Shown here one piece after another: positions 40,400-48,591 of a stretch of 64,000 nucleotides of DNA. The position numbers and the translations under genes are program-made. This DNA comes from Streptomyces sp. WMMB 322 (GTDB lineage: Bacteria; Actinomycetota; Actinomycetes; Streptomycetales; Streptomycetaceae). The stretch is from contig NZ_FMHI01000016.1 in NCBI RefSeq assembly GCF_900090145.1, positions 1-64,000 on the forward strand, read 5' to 3'. How positions within the stretch are numbered: position 1 is the first letter of the stretch; the number at the start of each line of letters is the position of its first letter. Under the pieces are notes generated by a model that worked only from the letters and a program-made list of their open reading frames with translations, was not told the origin of the DNA and made no database searches.

Positions 40400-41424
40400 T
40401 GGGTCTTCCTCAGCCGTCGGGAGATCAGCATGTTGATCGCGGCGATGACCAGCAGAATCAGGAACATCGACCAGGCGATCGCGGACGCCTTGCCGAGATT
40501 GCCGACGATCCAGCCCTGGTCGTACATGTACAGACCGAGCGTCTGGTACTGGTGCTCGGACCCGCCCTTGGTGCCGCTCACGCCGCCGAACAGCAGTGGC
40601 TCACCGAAGAGTTGGGTGGCGCCGATGGTGGAGACGACGATGGTGAACAGGATCGTCGGACGCAGCATCGGAACGGTCACGTGCCGGAACTGGTGCCAGC
40701 GGCCCGCCCCGTCCAGGGCGGCCGACTCGTAGAGGTCGGCCGGGATTGCCTGCATCGCCGCCAGATAGATCAGCGCGTTGTACCCGGTCCACCGCCAGAT
40801 CACGATCGACGATACGGCGAGTTGTGAACCCCAGTCGGACTCCCGCCAGTTGACCTCGTCGAGGCCGATGGAGCCGAGCACCCAGTTGATCATCCCGTTG
40901 TCGGGGGAGAACAGCAGCACGAAGACGAGCGTCGCCGCCGCCACCGATGTGGCGTACGGGAGGAGCATGACGACGCGCCACACGGTCGAGCCGCGCAGCC
41001 GGTAGTTGAGCATGTGGGCGAGCCAGATCGCCGCCATCAGCTGCGGCACGGTGGAGAGCACGCCGATGGTGAACGTGTTCTTCAGGGCGTTCCAGAAGAA
41101 CTCCGAGTCGAAGAGGTTCTTGTAGTTCTCCAGACCCGCCCAGGTCTGGGTGTCGAGCGAGGACAGCTGCACGTGGTGCAGCGAGTACCAGGCGGTGTAG
41201 AGCAGCGGCACCAGGGAGAAGGCGCCGAAGATGACGAAGAAGGGGGAGATGAACGCGTACGGGGACGCCTTCATGTCCCAGCGGTACAGCCGGCTGCGCC
41301 AGGAGTCGGCGCGCTGCGGAGTACCGCGACCCTGAGCGCCCCCGGCCGCGCCCGACCCCGTGACGGAGCCGGGCGCGGCGTCGGTGCTCGACGCTGACTG
41401 CGCGAGAGCTTCACTGGAGGTCAC
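40396..41424 (-). CDS. cebF: cellobiose/cellotriose ABC transporter permease CebF
   Basis: A 342-residue MalF-type permease with six hydrophobic segments beginning near residue 55 (PYAFISPFFVIFGAFSLVPL) and the EAA loop DLYESAALDGAGRWHQFRHVTVP. The first 45 residues are a Ser/Ala/Gly-rich cytoplasmic tail. The GTG at 41424 overlaps the cebE stop (GTGA), so it is translationally coupled; the frame remains open upstream inside cebE but carries no family sequence. Confidence 0.9.
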   Translation of the reverse strand: MTSSEALAQSASSTDAAPGSVTGSGAAGGAQGRGTPQRADSWRSRLYRWDMKASPYAFISPFFVIFGAFSLVPLLYTAWYSLHHVQLSSLDTQTWAGLENYKNLFDSEFFWNALKNTFTIGVLSTVPQLMAAIWLAHMLNYRLRGSTVWRVVMLLPYATSVAAATLVFVLLFSPDNGMINWVLGSIGLDEVNWRESDWGSQLAVSSIVIWRWTGYNALIYLAAMQAIPADLYESAALDGAGRWHQFRHVTVPMLRPTILFTIVVSTIGATQLFGEPLLFGGVSGTKGGSEHQYQTLGLYMYDQGWIVGNLGKASAIAWSMFLILLVIAAINMLISRRLRKTQ

Positions 41425-42740
41425 TGGCCGAGTACGTCCTTGACTTCCTTGGTGGCGGCGTCCCAGCCCTGCTCGGGCGACTTGCCCTTCTGCTCGACCT
41501 GGAGGACGCCGGTGTCGGTGATCGCCGTGTTGATCGGCTGGTCCTTGATGCCGAAGGTCTGCACCGGGATGGTCTTCGCCGCGTCGGAGAAGATCTGCGT
41601 CAGCGGGGCGTTCGAGAAGTAGGCCGTGGTCTCCGCCTTCGGCTTCAGGTTCTCGTACGCCGACGGGGTCGACGGGAAGCTGGCCTGCTTGGCGAAGACC
41701 TTCGCCTGCTGCTCGGGAGCGGTGAGCCACTTCGCCAGGGCGACGGCCTCCTTCTGGTGCTTGCTCGCCGTCGGCACCCCGATGAACGAGCCGCCCCAGT
41801 TGGCCGCGGTCGGCGCGGCCGCCACGTCCCAGTTGCCCTTGCCCGAGTCACCGGACTTCTCCTGGATGTAGCCGATCATCCACGCCGGGCAGGCGATGGT
41901 GGCGAAGGTGCCGTTCGCGAAGCCCTGGTCCCACGGCTTGTCGAACTGCTTGAGCTTCGCCGACATGTCGGAGGTCGCCACCTCCGTCGTGGCGTCCCAC
42001 GAGTCCTTGACGCCCTGGGACTTGTCCCAGATGACGTTGCCGTCCTTGTCGTAGTAGCGGTCCTTCGCGCCGCCGAGCGCCGCGTTGTAGACCGACGACG
42101 CGGAGTCCACGAACTTGGTGCCGCTCGGCGCCTTCTTCATGTAGTCCTTGCCGACGTCGACGTACTTGCTCCAGTCGCCCTTCCACATCTCGGCGAGCTT
42201 GTCGCGGTCGGTGGGCAGTCCGGCCTTCTTCAAGAGGTCCTTGCGGTAGCAGATCGCCATCGGGCCGACGTCGGTGCCGAGGCCGATCAGCTTGCCGTCC
42301 TTGGTGGTGGCCTGCTTGTTCTTCCAGTCCAGCCACTGCGACTTGTCGACCTCCTTGCCCAGGTCGACGAACTTGTCCGCCTGCGTCTGCACGGCCTCGG
42401 TGATGTTGCCGATCTCGATCGCCTGGATGTCGTCGGTGCCGGAGCCGGCCTGCAGCCGTGTGAGGATCTTGGGCCAGTAGACGTCGGTGCGGGTGGTGAC
42501 GTTCTCCTTGATGGTGATGTTCTTGTGCAGCTTCATGTACTCGTCGTAGAGCCCGGCCTGCTTGTAGCCGAAGGTGCCGAAGGTGCCGACCGTCAGTGTG
42601 GTCGAGCCCTTGTTTCCCGCGCCGGCGTCCCCGGAGCCGTCGTCGGCATCGCTCGCACAACCGGCAAGCAACCCTGCGGCCAGGGCGGCGACGACGGCGA
42701 AGGTCATCGCGCGTCGGGACATTCGGGCAGTCGTGCGCAT
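41421..42740 (-). CDS. cebE: cello-oligosaccharide-binding lipoprotein CebE
   Basis: A 439-residue family 1 extracellular sugar-binding protein. MRTTARMSRR followed by a hydrophobic core and LLAGCAS gives a textbook lipoprotein signal with lipid-modified cysteine 28. The mature part has Trp-rich surfaces (SQWLDWKNKQ, MWKGDWSKY), as expected for stacking against glucose rings. The ATG at 42740 has GGAGG upstream. In streptomycetes CebE binds cellobiose and cellotriose and feeds CebFG with the MsiK ATPase. The role is assigned from the perfect CebR box upstream, the bglC neighbour and the gene order. Confidence 0.9.
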   Translation of the reverse strand: MRTTARMSRRAMTFAVVAALAAGLLAGCASDADDGSGDAGAGNKGSTTLTVGTFGTFGYKQAGLYDEYMKLHKNITIKENVTTRTDVYWPKILTRLQAGSGTDDIQAIEIGNITEAVQTQADKFVDLGKEVDKSQWLDWKNKQATTKDGKLIGLGTDVGPMAICYRKDLLKKAGLPTDRDKLAEMWKGDWSKYVDVGKDYMKKAPSGTKFVDSASSVYNAALGGAKDRYYDKDGNVIWDKSQGVKDSWDATTEVATSDMSAKLKQFDKPWDQGFANGTFATIACPAWMIGYIQEKSGDSGKGNWDVAAAPTAANWGGSFIGVPTASKHQKEAVALAKWLTAPEQQAKVFAKQASFPSTPSAYENLKPKAETTAYFSNAPLTQIFSDAAKTIPVQTFGIKDQPINTAITDTGVLQVEQKGKSPEQGWDAATKEVKDVLGQ

Positions 42741-42879
42741 TGCGTCCTCCAAGTGCTCAAGCGCTCTTGTTGCTGAGACGTGCAGACCCCCCGGCCAACT
42801 GCCAATTGCTGTGCTGGGCCCGTTCGTTCGCATGCGGCCCGGGCGGGGAACGTGCGGCTTCTGTATGCGTCCAGTACGG

Positions 42880-42893
42880 TGGGAGCGCTCCCA
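42880..42893. promoter_or_regulatory. CebR operator (perfect palindrome)
   Basis: TGGGAGCGCTCCCA is the exact 14-bp palindrome known as the CebR box in streptomycetes. It lies in the 272-bp divergent region, 140 bp before cebE and 120 bp before cebR. CebR would release it when cellobiose binds. Confidence 0.9.
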
Positions 42894-43012
42894 CTCGTAA
42901 TGAGTTGAAGGGTCGCCGCCCGAACCCGGGGGTGTCAAGACACTCGACGGCGACATGTCCGTGCGGTTATCGGGCTGTTAGATTCCGCTCAAGATCTGGA
43001 GAGGCAGGAGTC

Positions 43013-44068
43013 ATGGTGGCTCACGGCACGCACGGCAGGCGCCCGACCCTTGAGGAGGTCGCGGCCAGAGCCGGCGTCGGCCGGGGCACGGTCTCCCGCG
43101 TCATCAACGGATCGCCGCGGGTCAGCGACCGCACCCGCGCCGCGGTCGAGGAAGCGGTCGCCGCACTCGGCTACGTACCGAACACGGCGGCCCGCGCCCT
43201 CGCGGCCAACCGCTCGGACTCCATAGCCGTCGTGGTTCCGGAGGCCGAGTCCCGGTTCTTCTCCGAGCCGTACTTCTCCGGCATGGTCGGCGGCGTCGGC
43301 CTCGCCCTCGCGCAGACCGACATGCAACTCCTGCTCACCTTCGCCCGCGGCGAGCGCGAACAGGACCGGCTGGCCGCCTACCTCGCCGCCCACCGCGTCG
43401 ACGGCGTCCTCCTGGTCTCGGTGCACTCCGACGACCCGCTCGCGGACCGCCTCGCCCAGATGGACATCCCGACCGTGATCAGCGGCCCCCGTTCCGCGGA
43501 CGAACCGCTGCCCTCGGTCGACACCGACAACTACGCGGGCGCCCGGCTCGCCGTCGAGCACCTCGTCTCCCGCGGCCGCCGCTCCGTGGCGATCATCTCC
43601 GGCCCGCTCGATGTGTACGGGGCCGTGCGCCGCCTCGTCGGCTACCGGGACGAGCTGGCCGCGAGCGGGATCGGCTACGAGGAGGAACTGGTGGCCCACG
43701 GGGACTTCACGGAGGAGGGCGGCCGGCGCTGCATGGCGGAACTCCTGGAGCGCGGCACCGACTTCGACGCGGTCTTCGCCTGTTCCGACCTGATGGCCTC
43801 CGGCGCCCGCCAGGTGCTGCGCGAGGCCGGCCGCCGCATCCCCGGCGACGTCTCCCTGGTCGGTTTCGACGACTCGGTGATCGCCCGCCACATGGAGCCG
43901 GGGCTGACGAGCGTCCGCCAGCCCACCCGGGACATGGGGCGGGCCATGGCGGAGCTGCTGCTCGAGGAGATGGCTCTGGCCGCCAAGGGCAAGCGCTCCT
44001 CGGTCCGCCGCGGAACGCAGCGTCACCTGGTCCTTCCGACGGAGCTGGTGGTCCGCGCCTCGTCATAG
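43013..44068 (+). CDS. cebR: LacI-family repressor CebR
   Basis: A 351-residue LacI/GalR regulator. The N-terminal helix-turn-helix and hinge are RRPTLEEVAARAGVGRGTVSRVING and LGYVPNTAARALAANRS; a periplasmic-binding-like sensor follows (PEAESRFFSEPYFSGMV, DGVLLVSVHSDDP, VFACSDLMASGA, VSLVGFDDSVIARHMEPGLTSVRQP). GGCAGGAG upstream supports the ATG at 43013. It is divergent from cebEFG, with its operator between them. In plant pathogens CebR also gates toxin genes, but none is present here. A strong hairpin ends the gene. Confidence 0.92.
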   Translation: MVAHGTHGRRPTLEEVAARAGVGRGTVSRVINGSPRVSDRTRAAVEEAVAALGYVPNTAARALAANRSDSIAVVVPEAESRFFSEPYFSGMVGGVGLALAQTDMQLLLTFARGEREQDRLAAYLAAHRVDGVLLVSVHSDDPLADRLAQMDIPTVISGPRSADEPLPSVDTDNYAGARLAVEHLVSRGRRSVAIISGPLDVYGAVRRLVGYRDELAASGIGYEEELVAHGDFTEEGGRRCMAELLERGTDFDAVFACSDLMASGARQVLREAGRRIPGDVSLVGFDDSVIARHMEPGLTSVRQPTRDMGRAMAELLLEEMALAAKGKRSSVRRGTQRHLVLPTELVVRASS

Positions 44069-44141
44069 AGGCGGACCGGACCGGGCACGTCCGGCCGCGG
44101 CGCCCCGGGGCCGGTACGGCCCTGGACTGCCCCGGGAACGC

Positions 44142-44177
44142 CGGACGACCCCGGTTCTCTCGAACCGGGGTCGTCCG
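44142..44177. terminator. bidirectional terminator between cebR and alpha-mannosidase
   Basis: CGGACGACCCCGGTTC and GAACCGGGGTCGTCCG form a perfect 16-bp stem with a TCTC loop between the two convergent genes. The rest of the 252-bp gap holds no convincing gene. Confidence 0.88.
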
Positions 44178-44320
44178 AACTTCTGGTCCAGCCAGGCAAG
44201 GGTTTCACAACCCGTGGCCCGGGACACGGCGGCGGCATCTTCCAGGACGGCACCGGCGGGGGTGACTCTCAGCGGCACCGCCCGGGCGTCGCGAGCCCGC
44301 GAAGACCCGCCGGACAGTCC

Positions 44321-47300
44321 TCAGCGGCCCAGGCGGAGGGTGAGGATCTGGAACGGGCGCAGGGTGACCTCCACGGAACCGTCCGCGGACAGCTCGTGCG
44401 CCGCGGCATCCGGCAGCGGACGCTCCAGCAGGTCCGTCTCGCTCACCGACGTGACCGGCGTCCCCGCCGTGAGCACCGCGCGTGCGCGCCCGCCGTGCGA
44501 CTCGTACAGGCGGACCACCAGATCGCCGCTGCGGTCGTCCGCAAGCTTGAGCGCCTCGACGACCACCTGGTCGTTGTCGACGCCGACGAGCGGTGCGACC
44601 GTGCCCCCGGCTCCCCGCACCGTGCGCTCCGGCAGGTTGATCCAGTGGCCCTCCCGCACCGCGTCTCCCACCGTCGCGCCCGGCGCGAGCGCGAACCGCA
44701 GCCGGTGCGAGCCCTGGTCGGTCTCCGGGTCCGGGTAGCGGGGCGCGCGCAGCAGCGACAGCCGCACCGTGGTGGTCTGGCCGCCGTCGTCGCGGACCGT
44801 GCGGGTCACGTCGTGCCCGTACGTCGAGTCGTTGACGACCGCCGCACCCCAGCCCGGCTCCTCGACGTGGAGCCAGCGGTGCGCGCAGATCTCGAACTTG
44901 GCCGATTCCCACGAGGTGTTGGTGTGCGTCGGACGGAAGACGTGCCCGAACTGCGTCTCGGACGCGGAACGGTCCGCCTTCACATCGAGCGGGAAGGCGG
45001 CCTTGAGGAACATCTCGCTCTCGTGCCAGTCCACTTCGGTGTCGATGTCCAGCACCTTAGAACCGGCGCGCAGCGTCAGCCGCTGCACCACGCTCGAAGC
45101 GCCGAAGGAACGCTCGACGCGGACGGTCGCCCGCGCCTCGCCGGACTCGGACAGCTCCAGCCCGTCCGTGCCCGTCAGGTCGGTGACGTTGTGACGGTAG
45201 AAGGAGTCCACGTCCCAGGCGTCCCAGTGGTTGGGCAGATCCGGGTGCACCTGGAGCAGGTTGGCCGCCTCACCGGGCGCGACGCTTTCGCGGCGGGCGT
45301 CCTCGTCGTACGCGGAGACGACCAGGCCCCGCCCGTCCACCTCGATCCGCAGCAGCCCGTTGGCCAGCACCCAGCCGCCGCCGGGCCGTTCCTCCACGGT
45401 GACGGGCGCCCCGCCGGTGCGCCCGCTCGCGGGTGCCGCACCGCCCGCGGCCACGCCGTCGCGCGCGTGCGGCGCGGCGTTGAAGACGACCGGGACGTCG
45501 CCCTCGCCCGCCAGGGCGGACTGAGCCGCGGCGATGATCTCCTCCAGCTCCGCCCGCACGCGCGCGTACGTCTCGCGTGCCTCGCGGTGCACCCAGGCGA
45601 TCGACGAGCCGGGCAGGATGTCGTGGAACTGGTGCAGCAGCACCGTCTTCCAGATCTCGTCCAGCTGCTCGTACGGGTAGGTGTGCCCGGTGCGCACGGC
45701 CGCCGTCGCCGCCCACAACTCGGCCTCACGCAGCAGGGATTCGCTGTGCCGGTTGCCCTGCTTCGTCTTCGCCTGCGAGGTGTACGTGCCGCGGTGCAGC
45801 TCCAGGTACAGCTCTCCGGCCCACACCGGCGCCTTGGCGCCGTACTCCTCGTGCGCCTTGGAGAAGAAGGCCGAGGGCTTCTCGACGGTCACGCGCGGTG
45901 AGCCCTCCAGGTCCTTCAGCCGCTCCGCCCGTGCCAGCATCTCGCGCGTCGACCCGCCGCCGCCGTCGCCCCAGCCGAACGGCGCGAGCGAACGCGAACC
46001 GCCGCCCTTCTCCTGGTAGTTGCGCGCGGCGTGCGCCATCTCGGCGCCGCCGAGGTCGGAGTTGTAGGTGTCGACGGGCGGAAAGTGCGTGAAGACGCGC
46101 GTGCCGTCGATGCCCTCCCACCAGAAGGTGTGGTGCGGGAACTTGTTCGTCTCGCTCCACGAGATCTTCTGCGTCAGGAACCACTTCGCCCCCGCCAGCT
46201 TCACGATCTGCGGCATCGCGGCGGTGTATCCGAACGAGTCCGGCAGCCAGACCTCCTTCGTCTCGACACCGAACTCCTCCAGGAAGAAGCGCTTCCCGTA
46301 GACGAACTGCCGGGCCATGGCCTCGCCGCCGACCATGTTCGTGTCGGACTCGACCCACATGCCGCCCACCGGCACGAACTGGCCGTCCGCCACCTTCTTC
46401 TTGACCTTCGCGTAGACCTCGGGCCGGTAGTTCTTGATCCACTCCAGCTGCTGCGCCGAGGACATGGCGAAGACGAACTCCGGGTGGTCCTCCATGAGGT
46501 TGACCATGTTCGACGCGGTACGCGCCACCTTCCGCACCGTCTCGCGCAGCGGCCACAGCCATGCCGAGTCGATGTGCGCGTGCCCGACGGCGCTGATGCG
46601 GTGCGCGGAGGGACGCGCCGGAGTGGAGAGCACGTCGCCGAGTGCCTCCCGTGCGCGGGAGGCGTTGCCAACGATGTCATGAACGCCGAGAGCGTCCAGC
46701 GAATCCTCGATCGCACGCAGCAGCTCCCACCGCCGCGCGTCCTCCAGCGGCAGCTCCCGCATCAGCGACCCGGCCACCTCCAGGTCCTGCACCAGCTCCC
46801 ACACCTCGGCCTCGAAGACGGCGAGGTCCATCCGCCGCAGCCGGTACAGCGGACGGTCGCTGGAGGTGAGCCTGTCGCCCTGGTACGTAGGCGTCTGCGG
46901 CGTGTTGACGATCGGGTTCGCCGCCGCCTCGACGAACAGCTCCACCTCCTCGCCGCCGGCGGCCGCTTCCGCGATGCGCACCCAGTCGTTGCGGGGATTG
47001 AGCGCCTTGACGGCCTCACCGTCCGCCCGGTAGATCAGGCCCTCGCACTGGAAGCCCGGCATGTTCCGGTCGAAGCCCAGATCCAGCACCGCCTCCACGG
47101 TGCGGCCCCGCCATTCCTCCGGCACCCGCCCCGTGACCTTGAACCATGTCGTTCCCCAGGCGGGCCCCCACCGCTCACCGGCCTTCGACGGTCCGTACGT
47201 CGCGGCAAGCCCCTCCGCCACCGGCACGGGCTCACCGGGGACGTCCCACCGCTCGACAGTCAGAGGCAAGGGGCTGCTGTATACGGCGGGCTTGATGCGT

Positions 47301-47353
47301 TCGGCCAGGACACGGCGAAGGCGGTCCTCGACGATGCGGCGGTCGTCGTGCAT
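44321..47353 (-). CDS. GH38 alpha-mannosidase
   Basis: A 1010-residue cytoplasmic glycoside hydrolase family 38 enzyme that removes alpha-linked mannose. The catalytic N-terminal domain shows metal-binding HAHIDSAWLWPLRET (about residue 265), the nucleophile region EVWLPDSFGYTAAMPQI, and QFHDILPGSSIAWVH. Beta-sandwich domains with RVERSFGASSVVQRLTL and a C-terminal RPFQILTLRLGR follow. There is no signal peptide, so its substrates are imported oligosaccharides or cell mannans. The ATG has GGAG 9 nt upstream. It converges on cebR and has no CebR box that I can see, so it is probably controlled separately. An 8-bp tandem (GGTCCTCG twice, 47374-47389) lies 20 bp upstream of the start. Confidence 0.92.
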   Translation of the reverse strand: MHDDRRIVEDRLRRVLAERIKPAVYSSPLPLTVERWDVPGEPVPVAEGLAATYGPSKAGERWGPAWGTTWFKVTGRVPEEWRGRTVEAVLDLGFDRNMPGFQCEGLIYRADGEAVKALNPRNDWVRIAEAAAGGEEVELFVEAAANPIVNTPQTPTYQGDRLTSSDRPLYRLRRMDLAVFEAEVWELVQDLEVAGSLMRELPLEDARRWELLRAIEDSLDALGVHDIVGNASRAREALGDVLSTPARPSAHRISAVGHAHIDSAWLWPLRETVRKVARTASNMVNLMEDHPEFVFAMSSAQQLEWIKNYRPEVYAKVKKKVADGQFVPVGGMWVESDTNMVGGEAMARQFVYGKRFFLEEFGVETKEVWLPDSFGYTAAMPQIVKLAGAKWFLTQKISWSETNKFPHHTFWWEGIDGTRVFTHFPPVDTYNSDLGGAEMAHAARNYQEKGGGSRSLAPFGWGDGGGGSTREMLARAERLKDLEGSPRVTVEKPSAFFSKAHEEYGAKAPVWAGELYLELHRGTYTSQAKTKQGNRHSESLLREAELWAATAAVRTGHTYPYEQLDEIWKTVLLHQFHDILPGSSIAWVHREARETYARVRAELEEIIAAAQSALAGEGDVPVVFNAAPHARDGVAAGGAAPASGRTGGAPVTVEERPGGGWVLANGLLRIEVDGRGLVVSAYDEDARRESVAPGEAANLLQVHPDLPNHWDAWDVDSFYRHNVTDLTGTDGLELSESGEARATVRVERSFGASSVVQRLTLRAGSKVLDIDTEVDWHESEMFLKAAFPLDVKADRSASETQFGHVFRPTHTNTSWESAKFEICAHRWLHVEEPGWGAAVVNDSTYGHDVTRTVRDDGGQTTTVRLSLLRAPRYPDPETDQGSHRLRFALAPGATVGDAVREGHWINLPERTVRGAGGTVAPLVGVDNDQVVVEALKLADDRSGDLVVRLYESHGGRARAVLTAGTPVTSVSETDLLERPLPDAAAHELSADGSVEVTLRPFQILTLRLGR

Positions 47354-47429
47354 GGCGGCTGCTCCGATCTAAGGGTCCTCGGGTCCTCGTTACGTTCGAC
47401 CTGGTGAGGAGCCTGCCATCATGCGGGCC

Positions 47430-47475
47430 GCGGCGACAGCGTTGTGTTTCAGCCTGCGGTGGCGTATTGGAGGAA
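47430..47475 (-). pseudogene. DUF397 tail remnant, left direct repeat of the toxin-antitoxin cassette
   Basis: On the minus strand this ends FLQYATAG-stop, like the DUF397 gene at 48277 (FVQYASTG-stop), and the similarity continues past the stop. By eye 36 of 46 bases agree with 48258-48303. Only the last codons of the relic remain, 15 bp beyond the toxin stop. Confidence 0.65.
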
Positions 47476-47489
47476 CCGCTCAGGAGCTC

Positions 47490-47915
47490 TCAAAGGTCGT
47501 CCGGGAGCAGCTCGAACGCGGGGGCGTGAACAGGGCGAACGATGCTGAAGTGCTTCCGGTCCACGGTGCTCACCTGCTTCGCCTTCCACCGTTCAGCGAT
47601 CGCGATGACGCAAGCATCCGTGCCGCCGAGTGGCAAGTCGGCGTACTGCCGCACGAGTTCAGCCATGCGTGCGATGTCCTCTGGCATGAGACCGGTGACC
47701 GTTCCCAGCTGGCCGGCTGCGAGCGCATCCAGGAACGACGCTTCGACTTGTGCGCCACAGCGAGTTCCCAGCAAGTGGCACACTTCGGCAATGACCGGGG
47801 ACGGGATCACAAGGTTTCGCGGGTTGACGTTGTCATACCAACGTACACACGCTGCGTGACAGGCATCATCGGCATCCGCCAGGGCTACGAGGGGCCCCGT
47901 GTCGATCACGATCAC
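47490..47915 (-). CDS. PIN-domain toxin (VapC-like)
   Basis: A 141-residue PIN-domain protein, likely a Mg-dependent ribonuclease toxin. All four acidic active-site residues can be placed: Asp5 (VIDTGPLVAL), Glu44 (SPVIAEVCHLLG), Asp100 (GGTDACVIAIAER) and Asp119 (STVDRKHFSIV). It overlaps the upstream antitoxin gene by 4 bp (ATGA), the normal toxin-antitoxin arrangement. Codon use is less GC-rich than in neighbouring genes, and the cassette lies between two related DUF397 tails, both suggesting transfer. VapC toxins usually cut initiator tRNA or rRNA; the target here is unknown. Confidence 0.88.
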   Translation of the reverse strand: MIVIDTGPLVALADADDACHAACVRWYDNVNPRNLVIPSPVIAEVCHLLGTRCGAQVEASFLDALAAGQLGTVTGLMPEDIARMAELVRQYADLPLGGTDACVIAIAERWKAKQVSTVDRKHFSIVRPVHAPAFELLPDDL

Positions 47916-48115
47916 TCGCCGAAACCTGTCTCGCGCAGAATCTCATCCGCGCGCGTCGACGTGTCCGAGTGGCCGGAATGTCCCATGCCGATGAAGGCGG
48001 GTCGTACAGAGCGGGGGCTCTGCTCTATGAATGGCCTCAGAGTCTGCACCACGGCATCGATATCGTCATCAGGCACGCTGTCGATAAGAGCGTGCAGCTC
48101 TTCCCGCGTCGTCAT
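47912..48115 (-). CDS. antitoxin for the PIN-domain toxin
   Basis: A 67-residue acidic protein whose N-terminal half (MTTREELHALIDSVPDDDIDAVVQTLRPF) resembles small helical antitoxins; no clear ribbon-helix-helix is seen. The C-terminal part (GHSGHSDTSTRADEILRETGFGE) would wrap the toxin active site. The ATG at 48115 is chosen because TACCCT lies 7 nt upstream (leaderless promoter); an ATG at 48145 is an alternative. It overlaps the toxin gene by 4 bp. The assignment rests mainly on this context. Confidence 0.75.
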   Translation of the reverse strand: MTTREELHALIDSVPDDDIDAVVQTLRPFIEQSPRSVRPAFIGMGHSGHSDTSTRADEILRETGFGE

Positions 48116-48122
48116 GGTTTCC

Positions 48123-48128
48123 AGGGTA
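48123..48128 (-). promoter_or_regulatory. -10 element for leaderless antitoxin transcript
   Basis: TACCCT on the minus strand ends 7 nt before the ATG at 48115. Confidence 0.4.
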
Positions 48129-48257
48129 GCCAAGGTGCCGCTCATCAGCAGCCGCGTATCGCTGCCGACAGTCGTGGGGCGCGGAGATCATTTGGGCCGG
48201 CGCCTCACGACGTGTGGCTACTCCCGGCGGCGGGAACGGTCGTTGATCACGTTGATC

Positions 48258-48303
48258 GCAGCGACAGCTTGGTTGTTCAGCCGGTGCTCGCGTATTGGAC
48301 GAA
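48258..48303 (-). repeat. right direct repeat of the toxin-antitoxin cassette
   Basis: The last nine codons of the intact DUF397 gene plus 19 bp of its 3' flank. It matches 47430-47475 in about 36 of 46 positions, in the same orientation, 828 bp apart. Confidence 0.65.
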
Positions 48304-48591
48304 TGCGGTCCAGCCGCTTCGCGGCACTGTGAGAAGAGGACCCTCCGGGTTCTTGGAGTCCCGGATGTTGACGGTGGGGGTCGCGTCGGTGACTTCGATG
48401 CACTCGCCGCCGGCGTTGTCGCTGTAGCTGCTCTTGCGCCAGGCAACTTCCAGGCAGTTGGCGCCCTCGCTGTCGCTGTGGCTGCTTTTCCGCCAGGCGA
48501 CTTCGATGCACTCGGCGCCTTCACTGTCGCTGTAGCTGCTCTTGACCCACATGAGATCGCTGTACGCGGAAGCCTGTTTCTCGACGTTCAT
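48277..48591 (-). CDS. DUF397 protein with tripled motif
   Basis: A 104-residue acidic protein of the DUF397 family, small partners of XRE/DUF5753 regulators in streptomycetes (BldB/WhiJ-type systems). Normal members carry one W.KSSYS...G.CVEVA motif of about 18 residues; here it is repeated three times in tandem (residues 15-32, 33-50 and 51-68), followed by the usual ending (VNIRDSKNPEGPLL, then GWTAFVQYASTG). It overlaps the XRE gene by 4 bp, so the two are coupled and the products probably bind each other. The expansion may raise valency or mimic several partners; this is inference. Confidence 0.88.
   Translation of the reverse strand: MNVEKQASAYSDLMWVKSSYSDSEGAECIEVAWRKSSHSDSEGANCLEVAWRKSSYSDNAGGECIEVTDATPTVNIRDSKNPEGPLLTVPRSGWTAFVQYASTG
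48388..48549 (-). repeat. three tandem 54-bp repeats in the DUF397 gene
   Basis: Three in-frame 18-codon units encode WVKSSYSDSEGAECIEVA, WRKSSHSDSEGANCLEVA and WRKSSYSDNAGGECIEVT. They arose by local duplication and could vary between strains. Confidence 0.92.

Noticed and set aside
42900-42940. TTGACA on the minus strand as the cebE -35 element
   Set aside because: No acceptable -10 hexamer lies 16-19 nt downstream; the cebE promoter remains unplaced.
44069-44320. A short minus-strand frame between cebR and the alpha-mannosidase gene (44063-44278)
   Set aside because: No ribosome site, it overlaps a perfect terminator stem, and the product resembles nothing recognisable.
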